From the NCBI GenBank assembly GCA_940671915.1, contig CALNVZ010002100.1:7539483-7603482 (forward strand): a stretch of DNA of 64,000 nt, in the 5' to 3' direction. Source of the DNA: Paracentrotus lividus (taxonomy: Eukaryota > Echinodermata > Echinoidea > Camarodonta > Echinidae). This document shows positions 12,523 through 23,905 of the stretch, piece by piece; the first letter of the stretch is position 1, and each line of letters starts with the position of its first letter. Under the pieces are notes generated by a model that saw nothing but the letters and a program-made list of their open reading frames with translations, made no database searches and was not told where the DNA came from. The translations under genes were made by a program, and so were the position numbers.

Positions 12523-14433
12523 ATATCCTCAATTATCGGAGTTTGCCAAATTCATGAAGAAACAGTTAAATCCTGTTTCCAGCACAACTCCCCAGAAAAT
12601 AATACTCAGGGCAACTACCCCGCCAGATATACCCTATATCCATTTCCCTAATTTTGAGTGAGGGCAGTTGTTCTTGAGTATTACCAGGGAGGTCTTCCAC
12701 CTCCCTGGTATTACTGTGCAGGGGAAAATTTCCGGATACAAATCAGTCGTATCCTAAATATGATCCATTATTATCCATATTTATCTATAAAATGTTTAAA
12801 ACGATTTACTTACATCGTTATTCAGTTCACGTATATTATGATCTTTCAGTGATTTCCAGTAAAAGCTGGATAAGAAGTCTAGGGGTGTGAGAGGATCTTC
12901 ACACCTGGCATCACATTAACCTATGTCAATTGGAAGCAGCATGCGTCTAAATACTGTTCAAATTAAGCTTGCCGGAGATAAGATTATGCCATACTCATAT
13001 TTCATGCACTTCAAACTAAATACATCCTTTTTCATTGAGCACAATTATTTTAGTGATTGATTCTGTACCCCCCCCCCCCCCCCCCCCCCAGCTATACCCA
13101 ATCTATGTGTGGAGCACAATATTTTCGAATAATTAAATCTGGTGAAATTACAAAAAAAGTGCAAAAATATTTAGGGGATGTATGAAACGACTATGATACA
13201 TTCTTGTTTGGATATACGTTGTGATAGTTACACAGGGTATGCCATTAATTATTTTCTGTTTTTACATGGCTGGGGTTATTTGGGCCTCGATCCGCATCCT
13301 TTATTTTTCTTCAAATCATTCAAATTATTCGATCCCATAATGAGAATCCAAGCTAGTGTTATAAAAGTACATGCATGTTTTAAATTATCTTTATCGAATA
13401 TGGCTTGGTGGCTCTCAAATCGAATTCAAATTTACGGAAATGAAATGATATTCTTACCTATAGTCAAAATACACGTGATGGATACAAACACAATATGATG
13501 AACCCACTCCATCTTCAGTCTTCTCGTAATGATGATGCTCGTTTAACCTGACAATGAATAAGAGGCACAGATATTGTGAACCATTATCCAGAGTATGTAT
13601 AGATATGGGATTCTTTCTCGAGTCTCGAAGGACACGTGAACATGTTATACCCCCCATTCCACTGACAATCGGACTCTCATCTTGAGCTCATCTGATCCCC
13701 AAAATTTCAATTGTGATGAGTTCCGATGAAATATCACCCGAGGTGCCTGTTTTGGTGACCCTGATTTTTTTTATTATGCGCATGAAATCGGATGAAAGAC
13801 TGGTATCTGCCCGATATCTGTCCGCCGTTTTCATCGGCTTGTCCAATCCATGCATTTGCTTTCGGAGTGTAATTTGGGGGCTACCTGACTCTAAACTGGC
13901 ACTTCTAACATCCATCAGATACGGGCCCAACTCTAATCAAATTGATCAGTCACTACTCGGAGTTCGATCGCACATTTACTCGATACTACCAACATTCCAC
14001 AGTCGGGTTGAAAACGTCACTTCTTTTCGCAAACTTGATTAAAAAAAAACGCTAATTGCATAAGATGAGTACCTGATCACCCAATTTAATCAGAATATGT
14101 CGGCCAGAGACGTCGGACAGCTGAAAACAATAGAATCTTATACTGTACAAATTTCAAGTTTGTAGCGTGTTTCCGCTAGGGATGGGAGCCCCTGTTACAA
14201 TTGCCCCGTGTTACATTTGTCCCCGGTCTCCCCTACAATCGTACATGTCTTTTAGCCACTAAAAAAATCTTAAAAATTCTCGACCGAGAAACCATTATTG
14301 TACCAGACGGTTTGTTTATTCTTAATGACAAAACGAATAATGTGCTCTATTGAGTCGATCCCCTGAAATGCAGTGGCCTGCATTACAAAAGACATATTTT
14401 GGTAACACTAATTGGCATTTAGGTTTAATCCAA
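12523..14433. other. Gene-free stretch
   Basis: It holds a hairpin at 12679-12712 (TACCAGGGAGGT / ACCTCCCTGGTA), a 22-base C run (13068-13089) and overlapping open frames on both strands at 13688-14042 without known motifs. No gene is recognised. Confidence 0.5.
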
Positions 14434-14658
14434 AGGGTGCTATCTCACTTCGTGGAGAAGTCTCCGCGACAGAATAGAAATTTTGTCTCCGCGACGGATA
14501 TATAGTATTAGAGACGTCTCCTGAATTTCGGAGACAGATTTTTTTTCATAAATTGTCGCAGAGACGTCTCGGAGACGTCTCTAATACTATTAATCCGTCG
14601 CGGAGACGAAATTTCTATTCTTTCGCGGAGACGTCTCCGCGAAGTGAGATAGCACCCT
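14434..14658. mobile_element. MITE family C, 225-bp full palindrome
   Basis: The ends are AGGGTGCTATCTCACTTCG and CGAAGTGAGATAGCACCCT. The interior repeats GTCTCCGCGA and GGAGACGTCTC, themselves palindromic, in both orientations. Confidence 0.8.
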
Positions 14659-15201
14659 AAAACTTCATTCTGGAAATCCGAGACTTTTGTTTTAGAATTG
14701 CACTTTTTAAGAAGATAAAGCGCTTTGTATTTATATGGTGCTATTGTGTGATCCTATTGTCTAATGCCGTCAGCACACACTTCAACTTTATACAAACTCA
14801 AGTCTTCGGTTCAGAATAGAGGCGGCAAGTCTTCGAAAACTCCATGTCGCCGGTATGTCGAGTGTTTTGAGCCCTTGAATGTCATTGACGATAATCTATT
14901 CTAATTTACAGACTGATGATTGTTCAAGCATAGTTAATACATAGTTTAAAGGAAGTACAATCACCACGTGCACCATCACCGACAATCCACGATATAGGCC
15001 TACCGTACCTATACTCATTGCCATCAAACTTTCAATTTTGCCTCAATTTTGAAATCTACGCTCTTTTTGGCGACTGAGGCAATATTTCGTGAACTATATC
15101 AGCGAAAGGCTCTGCGCCTGATGGCGAAAGCAAATTCGCCAGTTGTCGTCTCAAATAAATCTTCAAAATTCAGCTACGACCAGAATTCTACTATGGTTCA
15201 A
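14659..15201. other. Gene-free stretch between two MITEs
   Basis: A 78-codon frame at 15049-15285 runs into the next MITE and has no known motif. No promoter or splice evidence is seen. Confidence 0.5.
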
Positions 15202-15204
15202 TTA

Positions 15205-16058
15205 AGGGCCTGTCCCACAGGAGGCGATCGTTGTGGCGACAACCTATCCATGTTAGAACCGGCCAGAATCGTGTCAGAATCGTAGGTGACCGAAGATTAT
15301 ATACTTATCTACAACTCTGTCTACGATAGGCTCCGACGACGACTTGCTTCCAAGCAAAAAAAATAGCCTAACAATAGCTGGTATCCGATAATACAATAGC
15401 CTCGACCTTCGCGCGTCTCGCGGCTCGACTTCTCTTGTCGCAGCTTAAAATCAACTAAAGTATGAACTTGCGCACTGTGGAGATCCTTGCGACTGACACA
15501 GGCGATAGAGTGTTTTCTACCTGATGGCGGCCTGTCGCCTTTAGGTTTGTGATAGTCCTCTCAGTCGCGCATTATAATTTTGGTCGTGAGTGATTTTTGA
15601 AAATTTCAAAAATTAGCGGCGACTGTACAGTATCTGAATGGGAGGCCGATCCTGATTTTGATGAATGTAGGTGGCGACAAAGGCCGGAACGGCTTAAATT
15701 TCACTGGCCGTTCGGTTCAGCGATGCGTGCAACGTACGCTGGAGCGCGGCAACCTACAACTGGCCCCCGTTCCGCTGTGCTAAACATGTTCTATCTGGCG
15801 ACAATCTACGATAGCACCTTGTCGCGACAAGAGAAGACAGGCTACGCTCATTGACGTCAACCCAACTGACGCCGGCTATTGTTTAACTTGTTGAGAAACC
15901 AGCGGCGAACAGAATTTTGCTGCGTATTTGTTGGCGACAGACGCGATAATTCACGATCTTATAGGCGATTGGACCTGCGCATCATACGGTGGCGATGGGT
16001 ACTAAAAAGTAGTTCGTAGGTTGTCGCAAAAACGATCGCCTTCTGTGGGACAGGCCCT
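15205..16058. mobile_element. MITE family D, PIF/Harbinger-like, TTA-flanked (copy 1)
   Basis: The ends AGGGCCTGTCCCACAG and CTGTGGGACAGGCCCT are inverted, followed inside by GGCGATCGTTGTGGCGACAA in reverse at the other end. TTA lies on both sides (15202-15204 and 16059-16061). The element is GC-richer than its surroundings. A second copy is at 30358-31205. TTA targets and GGGCC-type ends suggest PIF/Harbinger. Confidence 0.85.
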
Positions 16059-16061
16059 TTA

Positions 16062-16280
16062 GGGTGGTATCTCACTTCGCAGAAACAAAATTGAGACATG
16101 CAGATTTGCTATCGTCGCATTGTACTAGCTTTTTCCGCGACGAAATCTTTTGTGCGACGTTACGTGGCACAAAAGACGGATTAGCCAGCAGGCTATTGTA
16201 CTGGATCTGTCTCCTGTAGCACACAAAAACGACAGATATAGTGCAATGCCATGTTGGCAAATCTGTCTCAATTTTTAATG
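16062..16280. mobile_element. Family C-like element, disrupted right end
   Basis: It starts GGGTGGTATCTCACTTCGC directly after the TTA of the family D element. An inner inverted pair (CAAAATTGAGACATGCAGAT near 16086 and ATCTGTCTCAATTTTT near 16260) follows. The expected right end is missing. Confidence 0.6.
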
Positions 16281-16340
16281 CTCACCCATTTTAGGCTTCT
16301 AAAAATTGTCTGTTATTCAGTCAAGCTTGCAAGGATCCAA

Positions 16341-16577
16341 ATGCAGAGATGCCAAAATAACCAAAGTATTTGAAAAAGCTGAATTCTCACATGAGAAAGC
16401 TTGAATAATAAACATTTGCTCTGTCAATAAATTTTTGGAATGTATTCAAATCAAAATATTTCTTTCTCTTTTGACCAAGACATTTTGTTTCGGTTGTTTC
16501 AACTATTTGCTTTATTTGCTTCCTAATTTCTAATGTTATAATTATTCCGTAGGTTTGGCATCTCGGCAAATGAAAAG
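16341..16577. mobile_element. MITE family B, second copy
   Basis: The right end reads ATTATTCCGTAGGTTTGGCATCTC, the complement of the family B left end, and the interior matches 2980-3150. The left arm is partly replaced. Confidence 0.7.
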
Positions 16578-16946
16578 GGTACCAACAGATCGAGATTGAC
16601 TCTACCAAGACATATCATGCACCCCATGATTAAACGTTCATACTTCAAACAAGACAACTTGAAAATGATGGGACATTAACGAATAAGGAATTCAAACATA
16701 TGCGAGGAATCAATAGGAGTCGATTAAGTTATTAGGGTTTACAGAAGACAGATGTAATCATGCAAGAGAATGAAATCAAATAATCACTTCAACAGACCAT
16801 TACTATTAACTAAAATAGCAGTTGTTTGTCAAATAATTGTAAGTACACGAATAGACTTAGCGTAATTGAAATAATACAATAAATACAAGCGGAAAATTGA
16901 ACCAAAAAAAAAAAAAAAGTTGTGGAAGTTTGAAAAGTCTTGATGT

Positions 16947-17267
16947 ACTTCCTATTGGTATTCTCAAATTGGAAATATTGTTTCAAAATGGCCGATTTTA
17001 TGGACAACTTTCCATTTTGTTCTGTACACAAATATTCAGATTTTCCCCATTTTCTTTCAAATTATGTATTACTTCCTTCTGAGCTCAACATGAGTCATGT
17101 GAAATTATATTTCACACCTCATTTGTTGAGCTCAGAAGGAGGTAATAATTACACATTTTGAAAGATAATGGGGAAATCTGAAAATGTGTGTACCAAACAA
17201 ATGGGGAGTTGTCCATAAAATCGGCCATTTTGAAGCAATATTGCCAATTTGAGGATACCTATAGCAG
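16947..17267. mobile_element. MITE family E (CCTATTGGTATTCTCAAATTGG ends)
   Basis: The arms pair from ATTCTCAAATTGG to CCAATTTGAGGAT and through AAAATGGCCGATTTTATGGA. The centre is the inverted pair CCTTCTGAGCTCAACA / TGTTGAGCTCAGAAGG. It shares TTGCCAATTTGAGGAT with 36379-36968. Confidence 0.75.
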
Positions 17268-17389
17268 AATGATGACGGTCATCACTAGATCTAAAGCCCC
17301 GTTCAGCCAGTCCAGTCTACAGTGCGTATCAAAAAAAGGTTATCCATTTTTGGAGGGACCATATTCCCAGCTCATCTATTGTTGATATT

Positions 17390-18180
17390 TATGTCTATAA
17401 AACTCATTTGTACGGGGACTGAAATTGTAAAAGAAAACAAATATGACATTTGCACAAAACAATAAGCACAACTTGATACAATTTTATTTCATAGAGATTG
17501 CATGTGTTTTATTGACCATGTCACTTTAACCGAGAAATTACGCTCTGGAACAGGGAGAATGTATTCTTGCTACCCTTAAAAAAACAAATCAACAACAACA
17601 ACAACAAACAAATGTGATCTTATTTAGTGGAAATAAAATAATTACCAAATTATCAAACTCCTTGGTAAGGAGGTTATTTTATGAAGAAAGAAAACAAATA
17701 TGATCCTTTCATATAACAATAAGTAAAATATACTATTTTCTTTGAAAGACATTATATTTTCCTTCTTTTTTATGAACTTCACACTTTAACGAAGAGATTA
17801 ATATGCTTTGGAAAGGTAGAACGTGTTATTGCTACCCGTATGCGTAGAATTAAAATGTATTTTTTATCATTAGAGGAAACAAAAAGATAAAAATGACCAT
17901 TTTTTCATACCTCATTCAATACTGTTTGACAAACTATCAAACTCATTTGTACTGAGGTTTGAAATTGTATGAAGAAAGAAAACAATCTTGATCTTTTGAA
18001 TGTATTAATAAGTATAACACTATAGATAATGTATTTGCTTTATCAACAACTTCACTTGAATAAAGAAATTATGCTTGAAAAAGGTAAAATGTGTTTTTGC
18101 TAACCGCAAAACCAAAGTGTATTATCATTTGTTGAAATAAAAGGACAAAATAACCACTTTCTTTTCATATCTGTAAATAC
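17390..18180. repeat. Three degenerate tandem units of about 255-285 bp
   Basis: Units begin near 17396, 17650 and 17933 with TAT(A/C)AAACTC(A/C)TT. Each holds GAAGAAAGAAAACAA (AAAAGAAAACAA in unit 1), a CACTTTAAC-like step and a TTGCTACCC-like step at matching distances. No ORF is conserved. Confidence 0.65.
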
Positions 18181-18420
18181 CTCATCTGACAATGTATGCC
18201 ATGTTACTGGATCCTTTTACCAGGTTTAATGTTCCTGCTGTTTCGAGGATGAAGCAATACAGCTTAGGAAACCAAAACGAGTGGTTATTTTGCAGTGTAG
18301 TTCTTGTTTTCTTGAACAGGTAATCTGAAAGAATGTGATGTTACATTTCATAGTTTAACCAAAATAGGAAGCCGACTGAAATGATATTTAACACACATGT
18401 TACTATAATCATATCCGAAC

Positions 18421-19029
18421 TATGGAAGCTTAAAAGTGCCACCGAGATGTTGAGATAATTATCTTGGGAAGTCGACATCATGATAGCAAAAGATCAGATG
18501 ACGAGATCCTGGATCTCATCATGTCCACATCTTTCAGAAGAGATGATCAGATGACAAGATCTCGGATCTCGTCACGTCGACATCTTGTAGAAGAGATGAT
18601 CAGATGACAAGATCCCGGAATTCGCCATGTCAACATCTTGTAGAAGAGATGATCAGATGACAAGATCTTTTATCTCGTCATGTCTACATCCAGTGGAAGA
18701 GATGATTAGATGTCATGATCTCGTAACTCATCATGTCTACATCTTTTAGAAGAGATGATCAGATGACATGATCATGAATCGAAGATCTTGTCATCTGATC
18801 ATCTCTTCTACAAGATGTCGACATGACGAGATCCGGGATCTTGTCATCTGATTTTCTTCTACAAGATGTCGATATGACGAGATCCGGGATCTTGTCATCT
18901 GATCATCTCTTCTAACAAGATGTCGATATGACGAGATCCGGGATCTCGTCATCTGATCTTTTGCTATCATGATGTCGACTTCCCAAGATAATTATCTGAA
19001 CATCTCGGTGGCACTTTGAAGCTTCCATA
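18421..19029. mobile_element. 609-bp foldback element made of 53-bp repeats, with 6-bp target duplication
   Basis: The ends TATGGAAGC and GCTTCCATA are perfect inverted repeats, and the arms pair for most of the length. The left arm holds repeats with a strict 53-bp period (AGATGATCAGATGACAAGATC starts at 18541, 18594, 18647, 18700, 18753). The right arm holds about 3.5 units in reverse. CCGAAC flanks both sides (18415-18420 and 19030-19035). No coding capacity is seen. Confidence 0.85.
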
Positions 19030-19035
19030 CCGAAC

Positions 19036-20028
19036 TGCAGGCCAAATGTGAGAGAAAAAAAATGGTGCTGCTTTGCCCAACAGGGTTACTACTTCTAAAC
19101 CCGCTTGTTGCAACCACTCTATGATCCAGCAAACTCATCTGTCTAAATGCTGTCAGTCCCGTGCATTACCTTCGCTTTCTATCCGTCCAATCTCATTTTA
19201 ATCTTTTTGGTCTTCAATTGTTTCGCTGGGATATATTTACCTTTCCTCACCGATCCTTTGACTTTGTTCTTCATATCGTACAATCTCCTCTTCCCCCAAC
19301 TAGACCACGTCCTCCCTTCTCTCCTGTGACATAAAGCCTATCTACATCTTACGTCCGTGCATAGTAGTCAGCAATTTGTAGGTTTCCTACCATTGATTTG
19401 TTACTATGAGTGTTCACTGCAAAATATATTGGGAACAAATGAACTGCAAGAATCATAAACTCTTACAATGCAATGGAGTGAAATATCGCTCTCCAAAGGT
19501 GCGCACCCGCTTCAGATTGAATCCATCTATGAGTACAAATTTGGTTCTTCTGATAGTCATATCATTTTATAATGTGAAGAGTTCCATTACAAAAGGACTA
19601 TCTAAACCAACTTTCGACCCCTGTCTTTGAACAAAAGTATTATCCTAAATTTTGATTGCAACTAAGAAAAAGCATTTTTTAAATTTCATTTTCCATATAG
19701 ACACCTGTACAAAATTTGGTAACAAATGTAATTTTCTCCAAAGTGGATTTTTTTTTCTCATTCCGAATGAAAATCTTCATATTTTGGTCATCTAGATTTC
19801 ACTCAAACATCTCCGATAAAAAAAAAAGATAGTATTGTCAAAATATATGATCTGCCACGACTACCTTGACGTTGTTATTGGCGAACTACTAACAAGTTGG
19901 AAATTCACGTGAATATACTTTACTGATGCTGCAAATGCCTTGTACTTCCTAAAAGTATGAGAGAGGGCACCCAAGCCAATTCAGATCCATTTATAGGGAT
20001 CTGCTTTCGTGTGTGAGCTAGCTTCGCT
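19036..20028. other. 3' flank of the GPCR, no gene seen
   Basis: AT-rich DNA with short chance frames (19147-19329, 19406-19630). A possible AATAAA for the minus-strand GPCR was not identified with confidence. Confidence 0.5.
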
Positions 20029-20967
20029 TCAAGAATCTTCCTGGAGACGTAGCATAGCTCTTAGCTCACGTGATGGTTCAGGTATATCTCTGAAGCGACA
20101 TTTGATGATACATTTGAAAGTCTGTCTGAAAACAGGATGCTTAAAAGCGTAGATAAACGGATTAACAATTGAATTACTGAAGAGCAGGACGTTTAAGCAT
20201 GTCCAAATGACGGGACTCCATATGAAAGCATCACAAATAGCCCATGACCCTATGCTCACCAAGAAGACGAAAACAACGATGGCGAGGGTTTGGGTGATCG
20301 TAACATCTCGTCCCCCGACGGGTGCGACCTGGCGACGCTTCTTGTGGATGACCAAGGCGACATTGATATATGCTCCTAAAATAATGGCGGTGAAGATGGT
20401 AGTAGGCACCCACACTGTATAAAGAACTACGTATTTACTTCTAGGATTGTCTTTCAGATAACACACCCCCAAGGAGTCTGAGTAACCAAAGCTGAAAGCA
20501 CCAGCAATCGCGGGCACGAGAGAGAAAAGGCATGGGTGAGTCCAGCTCAGGACGATCATGAACACCATGTTTCTTTGACTATACACTCGACTATATGTCG
20601 TTGCGGATTTTATGATTTTAAACCATCTATTTACAGCAATCAACATGATATTGTTAATACTTGATAACAAAGTAATATTAACGATCGCTCCGGTCATTTC
20701 ACAAAGAAACCTCGGCGGTGCGCCATGAATGGAACTAGCGTGGACCGGAAAGGAAGCGCAAGTTAGAAGATCCGTTGCAGCTAGGCTGACGACAAAAGCA
20801 TTCGTTGTTGTACGAAGTTTGTTGGAGAGAATGATAGATGCAACCACGAGACTGTTTCCAATCAGGCCTATTGGTGTTATTACTGAAAGGATACAGGCTG
20901 ACGCCATGTACACCCATAGGTTAGATATTGTGCTGTTTGTCCCATTAACTGCGGGAAGAACCGCCAT
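20029..20967 (-). CDS. Class A (rhodopsin-like) orphan GPCR, single exon
   Basis: The ORF is 312 residues with seven hydrophobic segments. The N terminus carries two N-glycosylation sites (N8, N11). Class A landmarks are N38 (helix 1), D66 (helix 2), C89 with C169 (the disulfide to loop 2), W142 (helix 4), P188 (helix 5) and NPFIY at 269-273 (helix 7). The DRY motif is replaced by NRW (113-115), and helix 6 lacks the CWxP toggle motif (it reads SWAIC, 241-245). A short basic tail follows. The ORF starts at the first Met of the open frame and ends with TGA-free reading to the stop at 20029. The NRW motif recalls the NRY of melatonin receptors, but the helix 7 NPxxY does not, so no ligand can be assigned. 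Intronless GPCRs of this size are typical of expanded receptor families in sea urchins and relatives. It probably sits in the plasma membrane and couples to G proteins. Confidence 0.9.
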   Translation of the reverse strand: MAVLPAVNGTNSTISNLWVYMASACILSVITPIGLIGNSLVVASIILSNKLRTTTNAFVVSLAATDLLTCASFPVHASSIHGAPPRFLCEMTGAIVNITLLSSINNIMLIAVNRWFKIIKSATTYSRVYSQRNMVFMIVLSWTHPCLFSLVPAIAGAFSFGYSDSLGVCYLKDNPRSKYVVLYTVWVPTTIFTAIILGAYINVALVIHKKRRQVAPVGGRDVTITQTLAIVVFVFLVSIGSWAICDAFIWSPVIWTCLNVLLFSNSIVNPFIYAFKHPVFRQTFKCIIKCRFRDIPEPSRELRAMLRLQEDS

Positions 20968-22848
20968 TGCACTTTGAAGCAGTAAGTAGTTGGTTACATG
21001 TACAGTAAAAAAAAATAATAATAATAAATAAATAAATAAATTAAGCTAGTAATACAAGTTCAGTGGAATGCCAATATGATTGAAATGGTCCAACAAACAT
21101 GACAAAGGTGTGTATACTACGCCACTGGTGACTACACCCATACCTCCATTGTGACGTCCATGCATGCTTAACATCATGAAGTGGCCATGGTTGCTCATCA
21201 GACTCCCTCAGCACAGCCGCCTTGCTATACTGTTCCGCATCCGATTCAACCGAATTTACATTGCCTGACAGTCCTTACTTCAGGAACTGTCACTAGAGGA
21301 CATAGATCTCATTTCAAGACATTCAACAGAATAAGTCATGCAAATGCTTCTTCGTTCTTCCTAATAAATACAGGAAAATCTCCCACATGAACCAGCTCAT
21401 ACCCCCTTTCTTGATGCTTTCATGGCCTTCTTGAGAGGGATGCAGGCTCATCAGTAACATCTGCACGATCCTAAAAATTAAAAGGCTCCACATGCATAAA
21501 CAACATAACAAACTGCGATGTGTTTATCTTCAGTATCAGCGGTTCCACTGTATGAAGAAGAAGTTTTCGAAAATTTTGACAAGCACAATGCAAATAACCT
21601 ACTGGTACAATATAGCTACTATCATTATGCAAAATGCTTGACTTCGTTGATGTACCTCAGACGTAATGTCATTTCGCAGCTTCCAATGAATTCCAAGTAT
21701 TATAGCACCTGATGGAATGCTCACTGATTTTGTCATAATTTGATTTCTGTTTGCAGCTATCCTGCCGGTATTCAGTCTCTATAAAAAGATTGTGCAAGCG
21801 GGGAAAATAAATTAGGTATGAAATCTTCTCAAACGAAATGTAAATGTGGTATAACAAAATAAGGCAAAAGTTTTGGTTTTTGTTGTTTTTTTTTTTGCTG
21901 ATACACCTGTTCTGCTCTCATTGGCGTCAAACTTACTGACGCCTGTGAAGCTGCATATGTGTGAATCGCCACAAAAGTGTAAGTGCTGCTCAAGTTCCTG
22001 AAATTAAAAAGAGGTGCCGATTAGACTTTATCGTTTTTGGGTTTTTTTTTTTTTTTTAGTTTTAAAGAGAGAAATACAAATCGATCATGCATGTTCATAA
22101 TCTTAATAAAGTTTTATCTATGAAAATTCCCTTCTGCCCCTACTTTCAATTTGCCGTATGCGCCCCTTCTTTATCCAAATCCGCCGACGGGGAGGGGTGG
22201 GTGGTGCACTGCGCAGAAACTGGTCTCGCTACACAAGAGCTGGGGAGGTGTAGGGCGAGGGGTTAAAAAAAAAAATCCTAGTGGCGAATCCAGGATTTGA
22301 AAATGGGTAGGGGCAACCAGAAATTTCGAGAGGGGGCAACTTTTTGTTTTAATTTGTCCTCTTAATTTCAACATTTAGAGTCAACGATTGTGGTTTCAAA
22401 AATCATTGCACCTCCTGGATCCGCATGCTTCTGTATCCCGCATGAGTAAAGGAATAGATGGGTTTAACCGTGACAACATAAAAATATAACAATATAAAAA
22501 AAGAAAAAACAAATTATTTTTTAATGGCTTTACATTTTCAATAATTAATCGATTGTTCGAGGTTTTTACGGCCCACCCCCCCCCCCCTTTGCCCCCGTTT
22601 GGTCGGGTAATTTTTATTTTAAATCAAAATTTCATAAAATGATTATATAATTTAAACAAAATAATAGGCCTCAGGGAATTATAACAATTTAAATATATAT
22701 TTTTCACATTTTTATTATATTTTTTATATGTTTTAGAAATAACCGGGTCTGGTCACATGTCTCTTAGGGAATGTAAAGGGAAAGGTCTCCTCTTTTAGAA
22801 TTAACAAATATAGTCGACAACACTCTGGTCATAAATCAAATACAACAG

Positions 22849-22851
<3 letters not shown>
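20968..22851. other. 5' flank of the GPCR, no gene seen
   Basis: It contains an AATA-rich run (21009-21042), poly-T tracts (21886-21897, 22041-22058) and a fragment GGCGAATCCAGGATTT (22284) of a repeat also at 25513 and 58805. No exon is recognised. Confidence 0.5.

Positions 22852-22897
<46 letters not shown>
22852..22897. repeat. (AT)n microsatellite
   Basis: About 46 bp of perfect AT dinucleotides. Confidence 0.95.
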
Positions 22898-22900
<3 letters not shown>

Positions 22901-23094
22901 AACTTGTAAAATCGCACAATTCATGAATTTTAGCTTTATGTTCCAATACCTTCGACGGATGAGGGTAGGTTTACAAAATACATAATTTTTTGTTTTCTTT
23001 ATTTCTCTACTTGTGTTCACACTTGGTACAATAATACTCGCGAGCCACGAGTCTCGCCTGATTTCGCAATCAATAAAACACGCAATATGACCTT

Positions 23095-23905
23095 TTAATA
23101 TGACATTTTGACCCCAAGATGGCCTTTGATGTAACCTTTATAGGTATCATATAGGTGACAAGACCTAATGAACATTTGTTCGAAGTTTTGATGCAAAAAT
23201 AAAGAAATCAGGACATGTTTAACAAACGTCGACCTTAAGTTGATCTTTTGACCCCTATATGACCTTTGATTTCATCATCCTCATCAACACACATGTGGTA
23301 TTACCCAAGAATCATTTGTACCAAGTGTTAACACAATTGATGGAGAAATAAAGAAAACAAAAAGTCTAAGAAAAGTTGACCTTTAAGTTGACCTTTTGAC
23401 CCATACATTACCTTTGATCTCATCATCCTCATCAACACACTTGTGTTAAATTCCTAAGAATCATTTGTACCAAGTGTGAACACAATTGATGGAAAAATAA
23501 AGAATTGAGAGCAAGTTAAACAAAAACTTTAACATTTTTGTAACAGATATATCATTTGACCTTTTGACCCCTAGATGACCTTTTACCCCCATCATCCTTA
23601 TCAACACATATTTGGTATTACCCAAGTATCATTTGTACCAAGTGTGTGATTAATGATGCAGAAATAAAGAAATGAACAAGTTAAACAAAAAACTAAAAAC
23701 TTCAACATTTTCGTAACCAATGGCCTAATATCATTTGACCTTTAACCCCTAAATGACCTTTGACCCCATCATCCTTATCAACACATATTTGGTATTATCC
23801 AAGCATTTTTGGACCAAGTGTGAACACAAACGATGTAGAAATAAAGAAATGAGAGCAAGTTAAACAAAACTCTATAAACTTTGACATTTTCGTAACAGAC
23901 TAACA
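23095..23905. repeat. Satellite-like array with GACCTTTTGACCCCTA core
   Basis: Five units start near 23103, 23246, 23391, 23558 and 23737 (spacing about 143-180 bp). Each has TTTTGACCCC or similar, ATCATCCT(C/T)ATCAACACA, TTTGTACCAAGTGT and AATAAAGAAAT. It ends near GTTCAGGCGAGAC. Confidence 0.8.

Noticed and set aside
13688-14042. Overlapping frames on both strands
   Set aside because: No motif on either strand and no splice sites in a consistent model.
15597-15854. Frames inside the family D MITE
   Set aside because: The two MITE copies do not keep the frame, so it is not coding.
18421-19029. CRISPR-like array from regular 53-bp repeats
   Set aside because: There are no unique spacers, the units invert at the centre, and the context is eukaryotic.
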